DNA of 64,000 nucleotides, from contig NW_017264848.1 of assembly GCF_000149955.1 (NCBI RefSeq), forward strand, positions 75,017 to 139,016, written 5' to 3'. The position numbers and the translations under genes were made by a program. Shown here piece by piece: positions 58,021 to 64,000 of this stretch. The first letter of the stretch is position 1. Each line of letters opens with the position of its first letter. The DNA comes from Fusarium oxysporum f. sp. lycopersici 4287. Taxonomy: Eukaryota > Ascomycota > Sordariomycetes > Hypocreales > Nectriaceae. The notes under the pieces are model-generated. The model was not told the origin of the DNA, searched no databases, and saw only the letters and a list, made by a program, of their open reading frames with translations.

Positions 58021-58124
58021 GCAAAGTGGGCCAGATAAACGGACTCTACTACAGTCGATGAGAGCATTGGTTACTAGGCTTATATTTAGCATTTCAATGT
58101 AGTGACACAATCTTCTCATGGCCT

Positions 58125-61100
58125 TTAGCTGAGGCTGCTTGGAGCGCGTTGCCATAGAGGTCTCGTTAGTGCGCTAGTGTCTGCTCCCTCATCTAACAGC
58201 AGTCGTACAATCTCTTTGTGCCCAAAAAATGAAGCAGCTTGGAGAGCGTTGTTGTAGTCGCCGCCTTGTGCGTTGACCTTTGAATGCTTATCCAATAGCA
58301 GCCGTACAACCTCTTTATGGCCTCTAGCTGAGGCTGCTTGGAGAGCGGTGCCGTAGTAGCCGCCCTGCATGTTAAAGTCCGCTCCCTCAGTCAACAGAAG
58401 CCGCACAATCTCTTTATGGCCTTTAGCTGAGGCTGCTTGGAGAGCGGTGCCATAGTCGCCGCCCTGCGTGTTGACATCTGCTCCCTCGTCTAACAACAGC
58501 CGCACAATCTCTTTGTGACCTCCATATGAGGCTGCATAAAGAGCGGTGCCGTAGAGGCCGCTTCGTGCGTTGATGTCCGCATTCTTATCTAACAGCAGTC
58601 GCACAATCTCTTTATAGCCTTCAGCTGAGGCTGCTTGGAGAGCGGTGCCATAGCGGCCGCCTTGTGCGTTGACATTCCTATTATTAGACAGTAGGACTTT
58701 GACGGTTTCTGTAAGTCCGCCAAGGCACGCGAAGTATAAGCAAGAAGCCTGTGTTGTGCCTGGCTCTTCAACCAATGGCCAATCGAGTTGATACAATCGA
58801 GTCCATAGCCGAAATAATACATCATTCTCTAAGAAGCTCACAGCTTCTGCAACAATATCACTCGAAACTTGAGCAGGGCGAGTGTGGTCCATCCAGACTT
58901 TTGCCGCGTATTTTGCCAAGGGGAATTGTGACTTGATGATGGCGACACTGCCTTTTTTCAAGCTAGTAAGGTAGGTCAAGCAGGTCTGTGTGATGACAAT
59001 GCTGGCCTCTGCATGCAAAAAGCCTTGAACTTGGTAGCTCAGAAGATACTCCTTAACTGAGAAATGAGCCAATTGGACTTCCTCTACCGCGTCCTCGCCG
59101 CCATGTGGACCCTGTACGATCGACACCAAACTTGGGCAGAACCCGGTAATCTCACTTGGACAAGGTAGTCTATCCTCCGGATCAAAGTATCCTGGTCGGC
59201 TGTCGATCCGCACAGCTATCACATCTACCGCCTCTTTCAGTGTCAATGGCCGCTCGGAACATACGAGAAACTGAAGCAGGCGAATGGCTTTGTGCTTACG
59301 CTCAGGCGGGATTCTTTGCAGTATACGATTATATGTCTCGTTGAGATCTTGCGGTAAAGATTTCAGGGCTATTTCAATACCTTCACGGTCAAGACATGTC
59401 TCGAGACTATCGAGCTGGCATGCTGCCCACCTGAACCTAGAACCAATGTTAGCCACTTCTTTGCTTAAAAGAAGCCAGCATAAAGCTTACATCCCATCTG
59501 GTTTGCTTCCGATTTCGTTGCGAATCTGCTCCAGTACGGATAGAAACGATGCCCATTTAGCAAATTCCGGGCTCTGTTCAAGCCTTGCCATAACATAGGA
59601 GCGTATATCGGCGTTGATGGCGTCCTTATTAAGTAACAGGCAGTTGTCTTTGCCAATCAAGGGAGGAATCTCACGTTGAAACTCTGCTTCTGGGCGCCCA
59701 GTGGCAATCAGTCGGACATGACCAAGTTCGGGGATAGATATAACGTCCTTCATCCACTGAAGAAGTTCGGCTCTTGCAGTAGACTCGTCCAAAGCATCCA
59801 GTACCAGAAAAGTCTTTATCGGGCCTCTCAACATCGTATGGAGATAGCCTAAAAGTGTCTTTGTCGCCGGTTGGTCCCTACCTTCACGATGGGATTGGAA
59901 TAGACCATCAAGTTCTCTCGAAGAATCGACCTCGAGCTTGTAGAGTTGGAAGGCAAGCGAGCGCAACATGCCGTCTACGGTCTGTTTCGTTGTGTCGCTA
60001 AAGTCGAAAAAGAAATCAAGGGTAATATAGTCATCTATATTCATAAGGTGGTCGATAATCGTCGTGCTCAGAACTGTCTTGCCACATCCTGGCAGCCCGT
60101 AGAGCCACAGATGCCGACGTGATCCAGTTTCCCATTCTCTAAAGGCAGCGCTATTGAGGAACCACTCCCCAGTTCCTTCATGTCTGAGTTGTCTTGCACG
60201 ATTGGCATTGGTCGAGGAGTCAGGAGGAGAGAGCCATTCCTTCACCTTGGCCACATACTGATTCGATCTGACCGTCTCCACTATGACTTTGGTTACACTC
60301 GACGTTTCCTGCACATCATTCAATGTCATTCCAACTATCTAAAGTTAGAAGGCGTCGACGAAGAGAAATGGTGATACTAACTGGAACTCAGAACCTCGCT
60401 AATCCTCCTCTCGGCCTCGACTTTATTAGGCGGGATCTGACGCAGAAGATCTTTCGCATACGCAGCTGCCACCATGGCCGCGAAGCCCTGCCACTCCTTG
60501 TTCTTATAAGAATCAGAATAGTCGTATATACCGCGTATAACCAGACATGGGAAGTGGTTCATCAGGCCTGCCGCCTCCATCTCAAAGCAGAGGATGCCCT
60601 TTTCTGCCGCCAACTTGTCCCGCATAAGCGCATCCTTCATCAGTTAATTAGCACTGGCAATTAATCTATAGTGGATGGCTGGGTAGTCGTCTTCTTCGTC
60701 CCGTTTAGCACGGACCACTGTATGGGATGAGTCGTCGCCGCACACCATACTACAGCATTCGGACGAGTTTGAAGGGTGTGTGATGTCGGATCGGTACAGT
60801 CTATCGCTACTTGAAGGCAGGCAGGAGTATTTCCTTCGCTTTTTGATGTTCTGCAATGCCATTTCTGCGTCATCATTAAGCCGGTGGCCTTTCAATTCGT
60901 ACCTACCCTTGAGGGCACTAACTGCTGTCCGCAGCACTATCGGCGGTTGGTCTAAGAACCCTGTTTCTTGGAAAGACTGATTCTGGATTGTCTTGCCAAA
61001 ATCATATTGAAACACCCCGCCTTTCCCACCGTCACGGCTACTGACGATAATGTCGCCGAGACGTATGTCTTGATTTGGACCTGGCGCACCACCGGCGATA

Positions 61101-61369
61101 CCGACCAGGAGTCCGATGCGGATATTTGGGAAGCTATGAAGCATGTCTCTTGCTACAGTCGCAGTAATGGCCGTACCGTACTCCCCATCAGGCAAGACGG
61201 CAATCACAATGTTATGATTTCCGATCCTGCCTAAGGCATAATTATTGTTATCGTTCTGGGCCACTTCTCGAGGGCCTTCGTGTTCTTCGTCAAGGAAAGC
61301 CTGGGCAGCGACGAACTCGGTAGTGAGGGCGCAGATCCAGCCAACCGTGTAGCCCTGGTGGTTCGCCAT
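58125..61369 (-). pseudogene. Nucleoside phosphorylase-NACHT-ankyrin NLR, one premature stop
   Basis: Three exons, 61369-60382, 60334-59491 and 59436-58125, with introns of 47 and 54 bp, would code for 1047 residues. The N-terminal PNP/UDP-phosphorylase domain has [31 protein letters not shown] and [21 protein letters not shown]. The NACHT has Walker A YGLPGCGKT and Walker B FLVLDALDES. A winged-helix-like part follows, then at least six ankyrin repeats (GTALQAASAEGYKEIVRLLLD). A TAA at 60644-60646 replaces a Gln codon between SAN and LMKDAL. Nearby [14 protein letters not shown], where GICDYSDSHKNKEW is usual, also fits RIP transitions. Fungal PNP-NACHT-ANK proteins are predicted immune/incompatibility receptors, with the PNP domain acting on nucleosides or NAD-type signals. 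If the stop is real the receptor is lost. Confidence 0.85.
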
Positions 61370-61761
61370 GATTTGTAATATAATCCTACTAGAGAATAAG
61401 GTACTGACTAAGAGGGATTAATTGATCCCTCGATAGGTAATAATTCTTAAACCGTGGACTTGAAATACAAAAAGTGTCAAAAAGTGAACCAGGGTGATAT
61501 ATATTTATGTGCAGAAAAAAACAGGCTCTCACCAGGCTGTATGATTGAGGGGGTGGCGTAAAAATAGGCGCCTCCCTTTGCAGTGTTGCCGTAAGCTGAG
61601 CCTCTTCCACGCATGATTGGCGATACCCGTCCATGCTAATACTATAGGCGCCTTAATTAACTGCCGAATACGAGGGCTGAAGCCCAACCTGCAGGTGCTC
61701 GGGCACAAAAGTGGCGCATTCGATGTTGCTTGTTGCAATCAGGTTGACCAACCAGCATGCC
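61370..61761. other. NLR upstream region
   Basis: About 390 bp upstream of the PNP-NACHT-ANK start, with no supported gene. It is bounded on the right by the repeat that truncates the OrsD-like gene. Confidence 0.4.
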
Positions 61762-64000
61762 CTAATCGTTGGTTATGAGCAGTGCGAGAGCCTTATGTGG
61801 CATGCAATCGGGCGCGTGGGTAACTCGTAAAGTAGTAATTGTAGTCGCTACGGAAATCGATGTATGGAAGAAGGTGGGAGATAGGCGTATACGTAATATA
61901 AACAGGGGGTAGGCCACAATTTGGGGTACACGACGATTAAGAATAGAAGAGTAGGGTGTCGATTTTAGGCCTATTTGAGAGAGCGGCGAGAAGAGAAGCG
62001 CGTCGGTATGCTCGATATGAAAGCATTTACGCAAGATTGATATCGCGACTGGCCGTATATAGACGAGGTACTGGAAGATGAGTCGGGAAACAGGATTGGA
62101 GAAGAAGCGTACGACATAAAACTCGTTGTTGGTTGCCAATCGAGCCTTGTGGTGCCTAGTGATTGAGCACATCTTTGCACCCCATAAGCCAATACCTCGC
62201 TCTCTTGAAGCAGTGTTGAAACACTCCAGCGTCAATAGCTCCGAAATTCGTGCAAACTGGCCGCCGTCAAGGTTACAAAGTACCATAAGTCCCTTCAGAT
62301 GATCATCGTGGGCCTCCAAGTACGCTCGAGCAGCTTTGATATTCCAGGTACCGTGGTCTTTGCCCTGTAAACGGAGCAAGCCATCGACTGGGGAGATACA
62401 TGCTCTTAGCAGCAACTCGGGGTAGGCGCCTGTCAGCTTATTGGCAGGATCAGACACGAAAGAGTAGCCTGTTGTTGTCGTTGACAGATTATCCCGAATC
62501 AGCGATAAATCGGTGTGAGGAGGCTCCCAGTCATACATCAAACGGGAACAGGATGCCGTGGCTGAACGAAGCACTTCACGAGTCAGGCCGCGGAAGTCTA
62601 CCATCGAAAGTCGTTGGTTGCCATCCCAGGAAAGGACCTCGCCATCATCGCTCCAATGGAATCGGAAGGACGACCCTTGAGACCGGCGAAGATCGTTACC
62701 ATATGACAAGAGACTTAAGAATTCGCCCATGGGCGATAAAGTGCCATCACACATATATTCCCGGCGGGTCGAATTAAACCTTCGCAGCAGCCCGTGACCC
62801 GGCGGATGCGTAAGTCCCCCATAATTGTGCGAGAAACGCGGCAGCACGGCCTCGAGAAATATCAATCGAGAACAGTATATAAGCTTCGCCAAAATCGGGG
62901 TGAATCGGTGCGGCTTCAAGTACTCATCTCCTTCTGGGGTCGTTAGCCCGCGCACGGCACTGAAATACACCAGCATCGTCGAACTCGCGACACCACCGTC
63001 GAAGTCCTCAGTGACAGCAGAGTAACAAAAGCGCAGTAGAATATCGAGCGCAGGGTCTTGTGGGTGATTCTCTTGACTGTTCGAAGACCAAGTAGACATT
63101 ACTTCGGCATCAGATGGATCACCTGTGTTCACAACCACACTTTCCTGACTTTCATCTTCAATCTCGTTGTATCTTTCATCATCTTCACCTCCGTCATCGT
63201 CCTCATCATCTTCACCTTCGTCATCATCTTGGATCTCGTCCTCATCCTCATCATTATCCTGATACTCATACTCCCCTTCGTCCCCATCGTATCCTCCATC
63301 CCTGTCAGCAGCAGGGTCTACATCAACATGTTCTCCAGACTTCCATATGTCATCTACCCAAAGCTCCCGTAGGACTCTGAACTGATGCTTTTTCAGCTTA
63401 TGCCCTGTAACCTTCTGAAAAGTCGTCGGTAGTAACCGAAATAATCGGAGCCAGAAACAGACAAAGCGCTTCAGTTCTTTCCGGTAAACCTTCTCGGAAG
63501 ATGACTTTGCAACCAATTCGAAGGGCATCTTGTAAGGACGATCTGGAAACCTGCCGCGGAGCCACCTTCTCAAACATACATCCGTTGTCCGGACTGTCTC
63601 ACCGCATTGATCCAGGAGACGATCAAGCGCGGCTATTATAAATAATAACCTTCGCTTATTACGCGCCGGACTGATGATGGCGTCTCCTTTAACGACACCG
63701 AGAGGTAAGGGTCGGTTATCCGTGCAGTGAGGTAGCGCCGTGAGGCGAACTAGAACATCGCAACGCGCTTTTCTAAATGTTGTTTCCCAGCCTGTACGCC
63801 GCAGCCAGTTGGTCTGTAAGGCGGAAGAAGCTGGCGTCTCTCTACCACACGAATTTCGACCTCCACTCTGCTGATTTTCCAACCGAACATGCTCCTCAGT
63901 GAACAGCTTCTGAGCAAGAAGCTTAATGGGATCAGGACTAGCCTGTAGAAGACTGCTGCTGGGTATAGACCTGCTGTTGACGTCGTCGTCATTGCTGACG
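61762..64000 (-). pseudogene. OrsD-like element protein, 5' beyond the window, 3' cut
   Basis: An open minus-strand frame running past the right edge. The true start is outside the window, because in-frame sequence (PSSSLLQASPDPIKLLAQKL) continues upstream of 63882. It shares with the gene at 8745-12392 the block AALDRLLDQCGETVRTTD, a long acidic linker (DGDEGEYEYQDNDEDEDE), FHWSDDGEVLSWDG, ARISELLTLECFN and RHHKARLATNNEFYVVRFF. It then ends at about 61960 in a repeat, so the region with the putative catalytic His/Tyr (GHxx...IYGL) is missing. There are no premature stops within the retained part, so it is younger or less RIP-affected than its relatives at 8-15 kb. Its role is presumed DNA mobilisation. 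Confidence 0.7.
61811..61960 (+). repeat. Dispersed repeat terminus cutting the OrsD-like gene
   Basis: Contains AGGGGGTAGGCCACAATTT, GGGGTACACGACGATTAAG and GAATAGAAGAGTAGGG, and aligns with 16830-16995 and the reverse of 7383-7530. On its right, at about 61960, OrsD homology starts abruptly. The OrsD reading frame runs through the repeat to a stop at 61762, giving a non-homologous tail. Confidence 0.7.

Larger units (their letters stand above)
56765..58124. other. Intergenic, with mini-element and microsatellite
   Basis: No supported gene. It contains the palindromic mini-element (57224-57297) and an (ATTC)n tract at 57994-58020. A loose direct repeat beginning GCGTGCACG-A-C occurs near 57743 and 57803. 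Confidence 0.5.

Noticed and set aside
1..64000. Starship captain (DUF3435) or CRISPR array
   Set aside because: No DUF3435-type recombinase and no regularly spaced repeat-spacer array was seen; the direct repeats found are terminal modules or minisatellites.

Overview
The window looks like an accessory, repeat-rich stretch of a filamentous ascomycete (Pezizomycotina) genome. The reasons are short 47-70 bp GT-AG introns, NACHT/ankyrin STAND proteins of fungal type, a pogo/Fot1-like transposon, and many genes whose reading frames are broken only by in-frame TAG/TAA. Wherever the original codon can be guessed, these stops fit CpA to TpA changes (CAG/CAA to TAG/TAA, TGG to TAG), the signature of repeat-induced point mutation (RIP). 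The species cannot be named from the sequence alone.

Layout. 1-4.2 kb: a RIP-broken conserved fungal gene and repeat fragments. 4.3-7 kb: an intact NACHT-ankyrin gene on the minus strand. 7-17 kb: AT-rich DNA with a pile of OrsD-like (DUF3505, C2H2-finger) elements on the minus strand. They carry terminal modules built from a hairpin plus short direct repeats. 17-18.4 kb: a decayed HEAT-repeat gene. 20.7-22.5 kb: an intact two-exon membrane protein gene. 22.5-24.4 kb: a complete but RIP-killed pogo-like transposon with TIRs and a TA duplication. 25.7-30.1 kb: a RIP-killed, internally deleted Sgs1/BLM-type RecQ helicase gene. 31-37 kb: a broken lysine-rich gene, AT-rich DNA and element fragments.

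The centrepiece is 37-56.8 kb, a divergent pair of insecticidal-toxin-complex (Tc) genes of bacterial type. The minus-strand gene is one uninterrupted 2698-codon reading frame coding for a fused TcB-TcC (SpvB, FG-GAP, RHS repeats, C-terminal payload). The plus-strand gene codes for a TcA-like subunit of roughly 3000 residues (carbohydrate-binding-like N-terminus, VRP1, neuraminidase-like region, channel, TcB-binding domain). By family knowledge TcA forms the receptor-binding pore and TcB-TcC the cocoon holding the payload. Here the TcB-TcC gene is open while the TcA gene is interrupted twice: by about 174 bp of small-subunit (18S) rRNA sequence and by a frameshift. A minisatellite lies in the shared 1.7-kb upstream region.

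The right end (58-64 kb) holds a nucleoside-phosphorylase/NACHT/ankyrin NLR gene with one premature stop. Beyond it is another OrsD-like gene that runs off the window and whose C-terminus is cut by a repeat. Overall the region resembles a RIP-affected accessory or subtelomeric compartment in which mobile elements surround a horizontally acquired toxin locus; that last reading is inference.
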